The notes beneath the pieces were generated by a model. The model saw only the letters and a list, made by a program, of their open reading frames with translations, had not been told where the DNA came from and ran no database searches. A DNA stretch of 64,000 bases from Thalassotalea sp. G2M2-11. Its GTDB lineage: Bacteria; Pseudomonadota; Gammaproteobacteria; Enterobacterales; Alteromonadaceae. The stretch lies in assembly GCF_017168195.1 (NCBI RefSeq), contig NZ_JADNYL010000002.1:1054001-1118000 (forward strand). Reading direction: 5' to 3'. Positions 19,417 to 26,779 of this stretch are shown here, piece after piece. Position numbers and translations under genes: made by a program. The stretch's first letter is position 1, and every line of letters starts with the position of its first letter.

Positions 19417-19444
19417 TTCTCACGAACTCTATTTGTTCGGAGAA
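19417..19444 (-). promoter_or_regulatory. Hairpin sequestering the dapA-like ribosome-binding site
   Basis: Read on the minus strand, TTCTC-CGAAC, a 7-nt loop, GTTCG-(t)-GAGAA forms a ten-base-pair hairpin ending directly at the ATG. The GTGAGAA that must serve as Shine-Dalgarno is in its 3' arm. It is downstream of the lysine aptamer and probably part of the expression platform. There is no U-tract, so translational control is more likely than intrinsic termination. Confidence 0.7.
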
Positions 19445-19500
19445 CTTAGTGGCGTTTGCAATACGCTCACTTACCAAGAGAATGGCAGAGAGGCTTACAA

Positions 19501-19704
19501 AGGCCAGAAGCTCTCCACCATTTACTAACTTAACTAACTAAAATGATTAGTTAAACAAGGTGACAATTGTTAGGATTCAACCTAAACAACCGATAATAAC
19601 ATCATCAAATATATTATTACCTCGGCGTTAATCTCCATCGTAATCAATCATTAGAGTTTGATCTCTTCATGAAAACTACCTAGTTAACGCTCCTCTTCTG
19701 GCCC
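19501..19704 (-). ncRNA. Lysine riboswitch (L-box)
   Basis: Read on the minus strand, the leader contains the whole five-helix lysine aptamer. P1 is GGCCAGAAG (19703-19695) paired with CTTCTGGCC (19510-19502). The core AGAGGAGCGTTAA follows, pairing as P2 with TTAACGC ahead of the invariant GCCGAGG. P3 is the GTAATAATA/TTATTAT stem, P4 closes TTGTTTAGG with CCTAACAA, followed by TTGTCACC, and P5 is TTTAACTAA with TTAGTTAgTTAA before GGTGGAGAGCTTCTGG. The pattern parallels E. coli lysC. Lysine binding is expected to switch off the operon. The sequence GAGAGcTT...AAgcCTCTC after P5 can form a helix that competes with P1. Confidence 0.95.
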
Positions 19705-19759
19705 TTTTGTCTACCAACACACTTTATGGTGCTGGCCAACAGGAATAAGGGACGCGATT

Positions 19760-19788
19760 ATTAGAACATTTATTCTAAACTTTATCAA
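19760..19788 (-). promoter_or_regulatory. Promoter of the lysine-riboswitch operon
   Basis: On the minus strand TTGATA (19788-19783) and TCTAAT (19765-19760) are separated by 17 bp, a near-consensus sigma-70 promoter about 50 bp before the aptamer. The spacer and -10 carry an inverted repeat TTAGAA-N6-TTCTAA (19761-19778), which may be an operator. Confidence 0.72.
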
Positions 19789-19827
19789 TAAAGTAAGTCG
19801 ATAAATGTATTCAAAACTAAACTTCCT

Positions 19828-20736
19828 TTAATCAATCACCCAATGTTTGATCTCTTGCTCAGACAAGTATTCACTGGCCTGACTTCCTCGTAACAAGGCG
19901 AGAGTCGCTAATAAACCTGCTTGAATACATTTAGGAGCTGCGACGGTAATTGATTTGGGTGGGTTCTTGACTGGCCAGCCTGTTTTAACGTCCAGCACAT
20001 GGCTATAACGAACACCATTTTTTAGTAAATAACGATTAGCATCGCCGCTGGTGGCAATCGCCCCATAACGAATACTGACCATCATCACACTTTGCTCAGT
20101 TAAACTTGGGTGTTCAACGCCAACCTGCCATGCTTGATCACTATTGCGAGGGCCATTCACTGCGAGATCGCCACCGAAATTGATCAATACAGGCATTACG
20201 GCTTCTGTCTGTTGTTTAATAATGCTTTGGACAATATCCATCGCCTTATCCACCGCATATTCCTTGCCGATACCACCAAAATCAATCTCCATGTTTTTAG
20301 CCATAGTAAATCCATGACGATCAAAGCTTACCCGTTGCCAGCCGACCAAAGGTAGCCATTTTGCTATTTGTTGCTCGGTAGGAATATTATCAGAACAGTC
20401 GAAATGCCATGCTCGGCGCAGCACGCCAGAAGTGATGTCAAAAAGTCCATCACTGAGCTGGTAGCACTGTTCGGCAAATTGTAACAATAAATACGTTTCT
20501 TCATCTATCGGGCATCGCGTACCAGCGTTTGTATTTAGCTGCCCACAAACGCTGGTGGTTTGATAACGAGAATACTTATCTTCAATGCGCCAAGCTTCAG
20601 CAGCAACCTTTTGTCCTATCAGCATGGCTAATCTTTTATCAAGCGTATCAATGAGCACTTCACAAGGACTTGCCATGGCAAAGAAAGTTAAGGTAAAACC
20701 ACCATCTCTGGTGATACATTCGACCTGCCTATCCAT
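19828..20736 (-). CDS. ApbE-family FAD:protein FMN transferase homologue
   Basis: A 302-residue ApbE-fold protein. Family motifs seen: FDITSGVLRRAW, EIDFGGIGKEYAVDKA, LINFGGDLAVNG, ATSGDANRY and SHVLDVKTGWPV. ApbE enzymes attach FMN to threonine or serine of exported proteins. Two oddities: no signal peptide or lipobox, so the protein appears cytoplasmic; and the usual ADGLAT/ADALAT metal-binding motif reads AGLLAT (residues about 278-283), so the Mg-ligand aspartate is glycine. Activity may be altered. It ends a DUF4266-DUF3570-apbE operon, 27 bp after DUF3570, with a GTAGGG Shine-Dalgarno. Confidence 0.9.
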   Translation of the reverse strand: MDRQVECITRDGGFTLTFFAMASPCEVLIDTLDKRLAMLIGQKVAAEAWRIEDKYSRYQTTSVCGQLNTNAGTRCPIDEETYLLLQFAEQCYQLSDGLFDITSGVLRRAWHFDCSDNIPTEQQIAKWLPLVGWQRVSFDRHGFTMAKNMEIDFGGIGKEYAVDKAMDIVQSIIKQQTEAVMPVLINFGGDLAVNGPRNSDQAWQVGVEHPSLTEQSVMMVSIRYGAIATSGDANRYLLKNGVRYSHVLDVKTGWPVKNPPKSITVAAPKCIQAGLLATLALLRGSQASEYLSEQEIKHWVID

Positions 20737-20763
20737 TGATTTCCCTACAAATAATTATTCAAT

Positions 20764-22053
20764 TTAAAAAGAATAACTAACTTGTGCAATGATTGCATCA
20801 ACAGGCTCATAAAGTTCAACATCCTTGAGCGCACCAATCGCCTCAGTGCCATTGTTTTTTGGTGTTTGGCGATAATACTCCAATCTAAATGACAAACTAT
20901 CACCACTGCTCATTGGTAGCCCATATTTAATTCCAACAGTAAACGCATCCATCTCACCAATCCGATAATCAGCACTCAAGTAATCTAGCGCCATAGCGTC
21001 GTCTTGAATAAACGGTTGATAAAACTCGGCCGCAGACTGCGTATAATAGCGTACATGAGGTTCAACAAAGTGGCCGTTATTCAGTGATATGCGGTAACGC
21101 ATATCAAGTGTATGAGAATCAATTTGCCAATCATCGGTCATAAAGCGATAAGATGCATCTAAAATGGTATTATTGAAATGAGTTTTAACTTGACCAAAAA
21201 ATGCATGTTTGGTTCTAGTATCTGGCCTATTTTCATAGATAGCACGCTGGCTCATGCCATGTTGATCGACCACACTAATAACTTTAAACGGATCCGTTAA
21301 ATAGCCACTAACATCTGAATAACTATAATTGAGCTGTACTATAGTGTTACGGTTGATCACTTGGGTGAGGCCGAACAATAAATCTAAGGTATTCTTATCC
21401 TCCGTTGAACCATCTCTTATTTGAGCAAAGGCATCATCAAATTCAGGCGTCCCAAAAGAATCAACTGCCATAGTCGTAAAGGGCTTAGCTAAGCCACCTT
21501 CTGGCTCTATTTGATCAAAAGCATAAGAAAAACCAGCTGAAACAGTGGTATTTTTCTTATTAAAGTCTCGCGCTAAATTACTGTTTACTGAAAGCGATAA
21601 ATAATCATATTCTTTTGAAAGGTTACCACCAACACTCCAGGTATAATCATTAAATAAAGGTTGTGTCCATTGTCCGGTCAGCTGTACACGCGTGTCCTTG
21701 AAGGTATCGTCTAGTGGAGTCTTATCCGCTTTGATATGATATTGACCATTGCCAGAAGGACGAGTAAAGGTTTGAGCATTTGGTTGAGCAACCGCACCAT
21801 TTGCCGATGCTCCCGTAAGAGAGTCTATGGTTAATTTGACATTTAAACGTTGATCATTGGCGAAACTTTTTTGCCCAGCCACTATCGCTTCGACAGCACT
21901 TACACGTTCGCTTTCACTGTAGAACAACACCGCAGTATCAAATTGCCATTGCTCACTGCTACTTTCTGTTGCACTTGCCTGCGCTCCGCCTAATAACGCG
22001 CAAGTAGCTGTGGTTAAAAGTGCTTTTACGTCACGTCTTTTACTTAATTGCAT
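20764..22053 (-). CDS. DUF3570 outer-membrane beta-barrel protein
   Basis: A 429-residue exported protein. An N-terminal signal (twin-arginine-like KRRDVKALLTTATCALLGGAQASA) precedes a region rich in alternating amphipathic strands ending in phenylalanine (AIIAQVSYSF), typical of outer-membrane barrels. DUF3570 hallmarks include LFYSESERVSAVE and D77-SLTGAS-A-NGA; the latter resembles an ApbE flavinylation site. The ATG at 22053 is used (GGAGG 6 bp upstream); it lies inside the last codons of the DUF4266 gene, a 10-bp overlap. Function unknown; the family travels with ApbE and DUF4266. Confidence 0.88.
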   Translation of the reverse strand: MQLSKRRDVKALLTTATCALLGGAQASATESSSEQWQFDTAVLFYSESERVSAVEAIVAGQKSFANDQRLNVKLTIDSLTGASANGAVAQPNAQTFTRPSGNGQYHIKADKTPLDDTFKDTRVQLTGQWTQPLFNDYTWSVGGNLSKEYDYLSLSVNSNLARDFNKKNTTVSAGFSYAFDQIEPEGGLAKPFTTMAVDSFGTPEFDDAFAQIRDGSTEDKNTLDLLFGLTQVINRNTIVQLNYSYSDVSGYLTDPFKVISVVDQHGMSQRAIYENRPDTRTKHAFFGQVKTHFNNTILDASYRFMTDDWQIDSHTLDMRYRISLNNGHFVEPHVRYYTQSAAEFYQPFIQDDAMALDYLSADYRIGEMDAFTVGIKYGLPMSSGDSLSFRLEYYRQTPKNNGTEAIGALKDVELYEPVDAIIAQVSYSF

Positions 22054-22268
22054 CCGCAACCTCCACCACCAAAGCTTTTCCCGCCACTTGAAGCTTCTTT
22101 ACTGAAATAGATATGATCATCCAAAGCAGCATCGATTGGTGAAGCCGTTAATGCCATTTCCTTTTTTGCTAAAATATCTCTTTCCCAAGGCTCTACACCA
22201 AGTGAAGAACAACCAGAAAGCAATAAAGCAAAACAAGTTGCGGTAAATAACAGATTTTTGTTTTTCAT
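22044..22268 (-). CDS. DUF4266 small lipoprotein with CGC tail
   Basis: A 74-residue lipoprotein: signal and lipobox LLLSGC (Cys20), then LGVEPWERDILAKKEMALTASPIDAALDDHIYFSKEASSGG and a glycine-rich end GGGGCGCN. The WERdxLAkxxMa segment and terminal CGCN identify DUF4266. The two terminal cysteines look suited to binding metal or a redox role (inference). The codons for the glycine/cysteine tail also serve as the Shine-Dalgarno of DUF3570. First gene of the operon, under a PmrA-type box. Confidence 0.9.
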   Translation of the reverse strand: MKNKNLLFTATCFALLLSGCSSLGVEPWERDILAKKEMALTASPIDAALDDHIYFSKEASSGGKSFGGGGCGCN

Positions 22269-22294
22269 AACTACCCCATTAAGTTTATTCTTGA

Positions 22295-22327
22295 TTTATA
22301 ACTTTCCAACCTTAAGGCAACCTTAAG
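22295..22327 (-). promoter_or_regulatory. PmrA/QseB-type direct-repeat box and -10 of the DUF4266 operon
   Basis: CTTAAG occurs twice with 5 bp between (22311-22316 and 22322-22327), giving CTTAAG-N5-CTTAAG on either strand, the form of the PmrA/BasR (and QseB) binding site. On the minus strand it replaces the -35 element and is followed after 10 bp by TATAAA (22300-22295); the DUF4266 ATG is 27 bp further. This layout is typical of OmpR-family activator promoters. The cognate regulator is not in the window. Confidence 0.72.
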
Positions 22328-22417
22328 GTGACTTGTGCCAGATGTTCATTACTGTTTGGTGCTCACCACAATCCACGGTAGAATATAAAAATAATAAGAC
22401 ATAAGTTAGACTCTGTA

Positions 22418-23452
22418 ATGCATCTTACCAATCTAAGCCAATTACTTGCACGCAACGAAGACCTATTAAAAGCTAAAACTCCATTGCTAATTAACATGCC
22501 TGATGATGATGCAGCCCAGTTAATCAAACAGCAAAATCCGCAAAGCCAAGTCAGTTATTACGATACGAACTTTGAATTACACCTTGCTCATCAAGCTAAA
22601 CCTAACCATGCTTGTATTTTTGCGGCACAATATCAAACCGACATCACTCATGATTTAGTGATCATCACCTTTCCCAAAAGTAAAAATGAATTATTGTTTA
22701 CCCTCAGCATGTTGGCTGACTGCACTACTGAAGACACCAATATTTTATTGTTAGGTGAAAACAAAAGTGGCATAAAATCAATCGCGAAGCTGATCAAAGA
22801 CCTCTGTACCTACTGCAACAAAGTTGATGCTGCTCGCCATTGTCTTATGTTTGAAATCACACTAAGCAACTCTCAACAGGCATTTAACCTTGATGATTGG
22901 TATAACTACTATCAAGTCGAGCTAGGTCAGACATCATTTAAGGTCGCAGCATTGCCAGGGGTATTTAGTCAAAAAGGCTTAGATACGGGTAGTAAAGTGT
23001 TACTCGAACATCTACCTAATAGCATTACAGGCAGCTTACTTGATTTTGGTTGTGGCGCAGGCGTTATCGCCACCTTTATTGGCTTAACCCATCCACAGAC
23101 AGAATTAACATTAGCTGACGTCAATGCTCTTGCATTAACTTCATCGCAAAAAACATTAGCCATTAATGGTTTAACCGGAAAAACAATTGCAACCAATAGC
23201 TTGTCACATATCCAAGAAAAGTATCAATTTGTTATTTCAAACCCACCTTTCCATCAAGGCATTAAAACCCATTACCTTGCCACAGAACAATTTTTAGCAG
23301 GGGTTTACCAACAGCTCACACCTCAGGGGAGATTACTGATTGTTGCCAACAGTTTTCTACAATATCAACCAATTATTGAGCAAGCGTTTGGTCATGTAAA
23401 TACCATCGTTAAAAAGCAAGGCTTTAGTGTCTACCAAGCAAAACGACAATAA
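22418..23452 (+). CDS. rsmC: RsmC, 16S rRNA (guanine1207-N2)-methyltransferase
   Basis: A 344-residue two-domain methyltransferase. The N-terminal half is the degenerate RsmC-specific domain; the C-terminal half has the SAM motif LLDFGCGAGVIATFIG and the catalytic NPPF in ISNPPFHQGIKTHY, as in RsmC/RlmG. Length fits RsmC (343 aa in E. coli). It methylates G1207 of 16S rRNA in the 30S subunit. Divergent from the DUF4266 operon. Confidence 0.93.
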   Translation: MHLTNLSQLLARNEDLLKAKTPLLINMPDDDAAQLIKQQNPQSQVSYYDTNFELHLAHQAKPNHACIFAAQYQTDITHDLVIITFPKSKNELLFTLSMLADCTTEDTNILLLGENKSGIKSIAKLIKDLCTYCNKVDAARHCLMFEITLSNSQQAFNLDDWYNYYQVELGQTSFKVAALPGVFSQKGLDTGSKVLLEHLPNSITGSLLDFGCGAGVIATFIGLTHPQTELTLADVNALALTSSQKTLAINGLTGKTIATNSLSHIQEKYQFVISNPPFHQGIKTHYLATEQFLAGVYQQLTPQGRLLIVANSFLQYQPIIEQAFGHVNTIVKKQGFSVYQAKRQ

Positions 23453-23565
23453 CTCTAAGTAAATTAATTTATTAGCCCGTGTTATTAATATAACGAAATA
23501 GTTGCAATCTAGTGAAAATTCAACAATTATCCAAAGAGATGAATTAACAATTTAACCAGTAACGC

Positions 23566-25194
23566 ATGCAAGCACAAAATAATACAAAGTCAGTTCGTCA
23601 TATGATCCTAGTGTCAATGCTAGGGCTTATATTTACCTTTGTTTTTATTGCCATGCTTTTTGTCGCCAGCATTTTTCTTGATGAAGCCGAACAACAGCAA
23701 GAACAAAATATTATTAATTTAACTCGCTATGTGAGTGCGTTAACCGCCGATGATCTCTATACAGGACAGCAGCAATCGCTCGCGGAGAAACTGACAACCT
23801 TTAAAGCAATAAATAACATCCAGCATATAGATATTTACCAACTAATAAACAATAACACTCAATTAGTGGCGCGCTATGATTATATCAAAGGTACAGAATT
23901 GCCAAGTAGCGGCCAATTATCAGAGCAAGATATTAAGCTTTATAATCAGCCCCGTATCGACAATGACATTGTCAGGTACGCTCTGCCGATAAAAAAAGAT
24001 CAACAAACCCTTGGTTATGTATTTACTCAAATAGACAGTCACCACGGACTCACCTTAAAGAGTCAGCTTATTATCACATTATCGATCGCCTTTATTATTT
24101 TACTCATCATTGCATTTTTCATTGCTTTTAGGCTCGAACAACAAATCACCCTTCCACTTAACGTATTACGCAATGAAATTTTACAACTCTCCAAATCTAA
24201 AAATTACTCGGATCGGGTAAGTGAAATGCCGATTAAAGAGTTCGATTTTCTTGCGCGTAGCATTAATAATTTTTTAGGAAGAATTGAACGACAAATTAAA
24301 CAATTAGATCTAGCAGAACAACAAAGTTTGAAACTGACAAGTGAATTAGAAACGAAAGTACAGTCTCGAACCAACGCCCTGAAAGAATCTAATCAAGAAT
24401 TGTTATCTACATTAGAAAAATTACATCAATATCAAGACCAACTGGTAGAAAGTGAAAAAATGGCATCACTAGGCGATATGGTTGCGGGTATTGCCCATGA
24501 AGTAAATACTCCGATAGGCTTAGGAGTGACCGCATCCACCTTACTATCAGACAGGTTGCATGAAATTTCTTCGGCATTTCACGATAAAACCCTAAAATCT
24601 AGTCAGTTAAAAAGATTCCTTGCTGATGGCGAAGAAAACGTCGGGATTATTTATCGTAACTTAAAGCGAGCAGCCGAATTAATTTCAAGCTTTAAAAAAG
24701 TCGCCGTCGATCAGTCCAGTGAAGAGTTTAGACAATTTAACTTTTCAGAGTTACTCAGTGAAATTTTACTTACCTTGGCCCCCCAAATTAAGAGCACTCC
24801 TTATCAAATCGACTTTGACTGCCCCGCTGAACTCATGGTGGTTAGTAAACCTGGGCCAATCAACCAAGTGATGATAAACCTGATCTTAAACTCTATCACC
24901 CATGGCTTTGACCAACGAGATCATGGTTCAATTAAAGTGAAAGTGATGAAGCTGGGCGAACAACTTAACATCCACTATCAAGACGATGGTAAAGGCATAG
25001 ATCCCGCCATGAAAGAGAAAGTTTTTGAGCCGTTTACCACGACTAAGCGCGGAGAAGGTGGCAGTGGCTTAGGTTTACATTTAGTGTATAACCTAGTCAC
25101 ACAAGCATTGGGTGGGAATATTCGTATGGAAAGTGATCTCGATAAAGGGGTGATATTTGAAATAAACTTCCCTATTAGTGAGCAATTGTTATAG
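23566..25194 (+). CDS. Membrane sensor histidine kinase
   Basis: A 542-residue kinase: TM1 about residues 14-36, a periplasmic sensor of about 125 residues, TM2 about 168-190, HAMP (LEQQITLPLNVLRNEILQLSKSKNYSDRVSEMPIKEFDFLARSIN), a coiled coil, and a transmitter with the phospho-accepting H311 in SLGDMVAGIAHEVNTPIGLG. The ATPase domain shows N box LILNSITHGFDQ, G1 YQDDGKGID and G2 GEGGSGLGLHLV. No receiver or HPt domain. arcA follows after 201 bp with its own apparent promoter; whether ArcA is its partner is unclear, since H-boxes of this type usually pair with other regulators. Confidence 0.92.
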   Translation: MQAQNNTKSVRHMILVSMLGLIFTFVFIAMLFVASIFLDEAEQQQEQNIINLTRYVSALTADDLYTGQQQSLAEKLTTFKAINNIQHIDIYQLINNNTQLVARYDYIKGTELPSSGQLSEQDIKLYNQPRIDNDIVRYALPIKKDQQTLGYVFTQIDSHHGLTLKSQLIITLSIAFIILLIIAFFIAFRLEQQITLPLNVLRNEILQLSKSKNYSDRVSEMPIKEFDFLARSINNFLGRIERQIKQLDLAEQQSLKLTSELETKVQSRTNALKESNQELLSTLEKLHQYQDQLVESEKMASLGDMVAGIAHEVNTPIGLGVTASTLLSDRLHEISSAFHDKTLKSSQLKRFLADGEENVGIIYRNLKRAAELISSFKKVAVDQSSEEFRQFNFSELLSEILLTLAPQIKSTPYQIDFDCPAELMVVSKPGPINQVMINLILNSITHGFDQRDHGSIKVKVMKLGEQLNIHYQDDGKGIDPAMKEKVFEPFTTTKRGEGGSGLGLHLVYNLVTQALGGNIRMESDLDKGVIFEINFPISEQLL

Positions 25195-25395
25195 AAAGAT
25201 AACCCCGCCTCTGGTAACAACTTTGGTCAAATTTTTGCTATTTTCTGCTATAGATAGCCTGTACACATTGTTTTTTAGGGACAGCCTGTATAACATAGAT
25301 AACAAGATAGATTAACATTTGTGAATAATATGAATATTTAGTTAATCAGCTATAATATTCAAAACCTTAATAGCATAACAACTGGAAACTTAGGT

Positions 25396-26097
25396 ATGCA
25401 AAAACCTCACATTCTCATTGTAGAAGATGAAGACGTTACACGCTTCAACCTCCGTAATTTATTTGAAGCTGAAGGCTATACAGTTTCAGAAGCTATTAAT
25501 GGCGAGGAAATGGAAAAACAACTCAAACAAAGTGCCATTAACCTCATCATTATGGATATCAATTTACCGGGTAAGAATGGACTATTACTTGCGCGAGAAC
25601 TCACTGACAACAGTGAGCTAGGGCTCATATTTTTAACGGGTCGAGATAGTGATATTGATAAAATTCTCGGTTTAGAAATTGGCGCGGATGATTATTTAAC
25701 TAAACCATTTAACCCAAGAGAGCTGACGATTCGTGCGCGCAACATCCTCAATCGAATTTCCCAAGGTAAGCAAGAATCAGATAATGCGATCATTCGCTTT
25801 AATCAATGGGAGTTAGACGGTAACTCTCGCAAAATGACTGCACCTGATGGTAATGTCATATCAATTCCTCGCGGAGAGTATCGAGCACTTAGGTTATTAA
25901 TTGCCAATACAGGGCAAATAGTCACTCGCCAGCAGCTTATTAAAGAGATGACTGGTCGTGATTTACGCTCGAACGACCGTACCGTGGATGTCACCATCCG
26001 TCGATTACGTAAACATTTTGAGTCCGTTGAAGATTGCCCCGAACTAATCAATACCATTCATGGTGAAGGGTATCGCTTTGTTGGTAATGTTGAATAA
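25396..26097 (+). CDS. arcA: ArcA, OmpR-family response regulator of redox control
   Basis: A 233-residue receiver plus winged-helix regulator almost colinear with E. coli Arc[13 protein letters not shown], phospho-acceptor D54 in [56 protein letters not shown] and [25 protein letters not shown]. ArcA represses aerobic and activates anaerobic functions. The adjacent HPt gene suggests the split ArcS-HptA-ArcA phosphorelay known from Shewanella. A TATAAT at 25351-25356 lies 40 bp upstream. Confidence 0.96.
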   Translation: MQKPHILIVEDEDVTRFNLRNLFEAEGYTVSEAINGEEMEKQLKQSAINLIIMDINLPGKNGLLLARELTDNSELGLIFLTGRDSDIDKILGLEIGADDYLTKPFNPRELTIRARNILNRISQGKQESDNAIIRFNQWELDGNSRKMTAPDGNVISIPRGEYRALRLLIANTGQIVTRQQLIKEMTGRDLRSNDRTVDVTIRRLRKHFESVEDCPELINTIHGEGYRFVGNVE

Positions 26098-26120
26098 CAG
26101 TCTCACCGGCTCTTCATATT

Positions 26121-26151
26121 TAATCAAGGCTAGCAAAACTAGCCTTGATTA
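26121..26151. terminator. Bidirectional terminator between arcA and the HPt gene
   Basis: A perfect 13-bp inverted repeat (26121-26133 and 26139-26151, TAATCAAGGCTAG on the left) with a CAAAA loop sits between two convergent genes. The right arm is also the last four codons and stop of the HPt gene. Confidence 0.82.
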
Positions 26152-26492
26152 CTTTCCAGCCACTGATTAAAAGCGTCAATTGCCGCAGTATTCAATTGTG
26201 AAAGTTCAGTGAAATGTATTTGTTTTTCTGACCAGCTGTCTGTCAATTTTTCAATATCAACTAATTTAGCATGGACATCAATTAAGCCGGCACTGCCAGT
26301 TGCGCCCTTCATTTTATGACAACATTCCTGCCACTGCTGTTGAGATTTATCGGTGAGTGCTTGGTCAATATCTTGTAAATATACAACCGATTGTTGCGAA
26401 TATAAATCCAACATTTGCTGCACAATCTCTTTACCTAGGTTATCCATGTAACCTGCTAACAATGTCGTATCTAATTGATGATGTTCTCGCAC
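26139..26492 (-). CDS. hptA: HPt-domain phosphotransfer protein (HptA-like)
   Basis: A single histidine-phosphotransfer domain with LLAGYMDNLGKEIVQQMLDLY at the start of the four-helix bundle and the phospho-histidine H59 in ECCHKMKGATGSAGL, close to the HPt of E. coli ArcB (GHKIKGAAGSVGL). It should carry phosphate from a hybrid kinase (ArcS type) to ArcA, encoded convergently next door. GTG at 26492 is preferred, with AAGGAAG 5 bp upstream, giving 117 aa; an upstream TTG at 26567 with a weaker site would give 142 aa. Confidence 0.87.
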   Translation of the reverse strand: MREHHQLDTTLLAGYMDNLGKEIVQQMLDLYSQQSVVYLQDIDQALTDKSQQQWQECCHKMKGATGSAGLIDVHAKLVDIEKLTDSWSEKQIHFTELSQLNTAAIDAFNQWLESNQG

Positions 26493-26779
26493 AACTACTT
26501 CCTTTTTCAAGTAACTAATTGGTATTGTATCAAGCTCATTGATAATGTCATCTCCAACGCTTGACAAAATATTTCTGCCCCAGCTAAATCCCGCTATTTA
26601 TATTGCTTTTATTACTCATTTCATTCAAAATAGCCGCCTTTTTGTGGTGCGATGTCGTTCACCATTAAACAAACGCCTAGCTAACGCAAATTATTGTTAG
26701 GCATCAACGTTATTTTCGTTATGACTGTAGTTAGGAAAGACCTAGCCCTTTACATAACAAAACACACTTCGGAGAAACC

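Noticed and set aside
19828-20736. ApbE homologue as NosX for this nos cluster
   Set aside because: It is 30 kb away, in a different operon with DUF3570/DUF4266, lacks a signal peptide and a metal ligand; nothing ties it to NosR.
25332-25360. GAATATT/AATATTC inverted repeat and an AGCCTGTA direct repeat upstream of arcA
   Set aside because: Very AT-rich and coinciding with the -10 region; such short repeats are expected by chance here.
26568-26779. Zur-type site upstream of folE2
   Set aside because: ACATAACAAAACACAC resembles only half of a Zur palindrome; the rest does not match. A weak GCCTA/TAGGC repeat is also imperfect.
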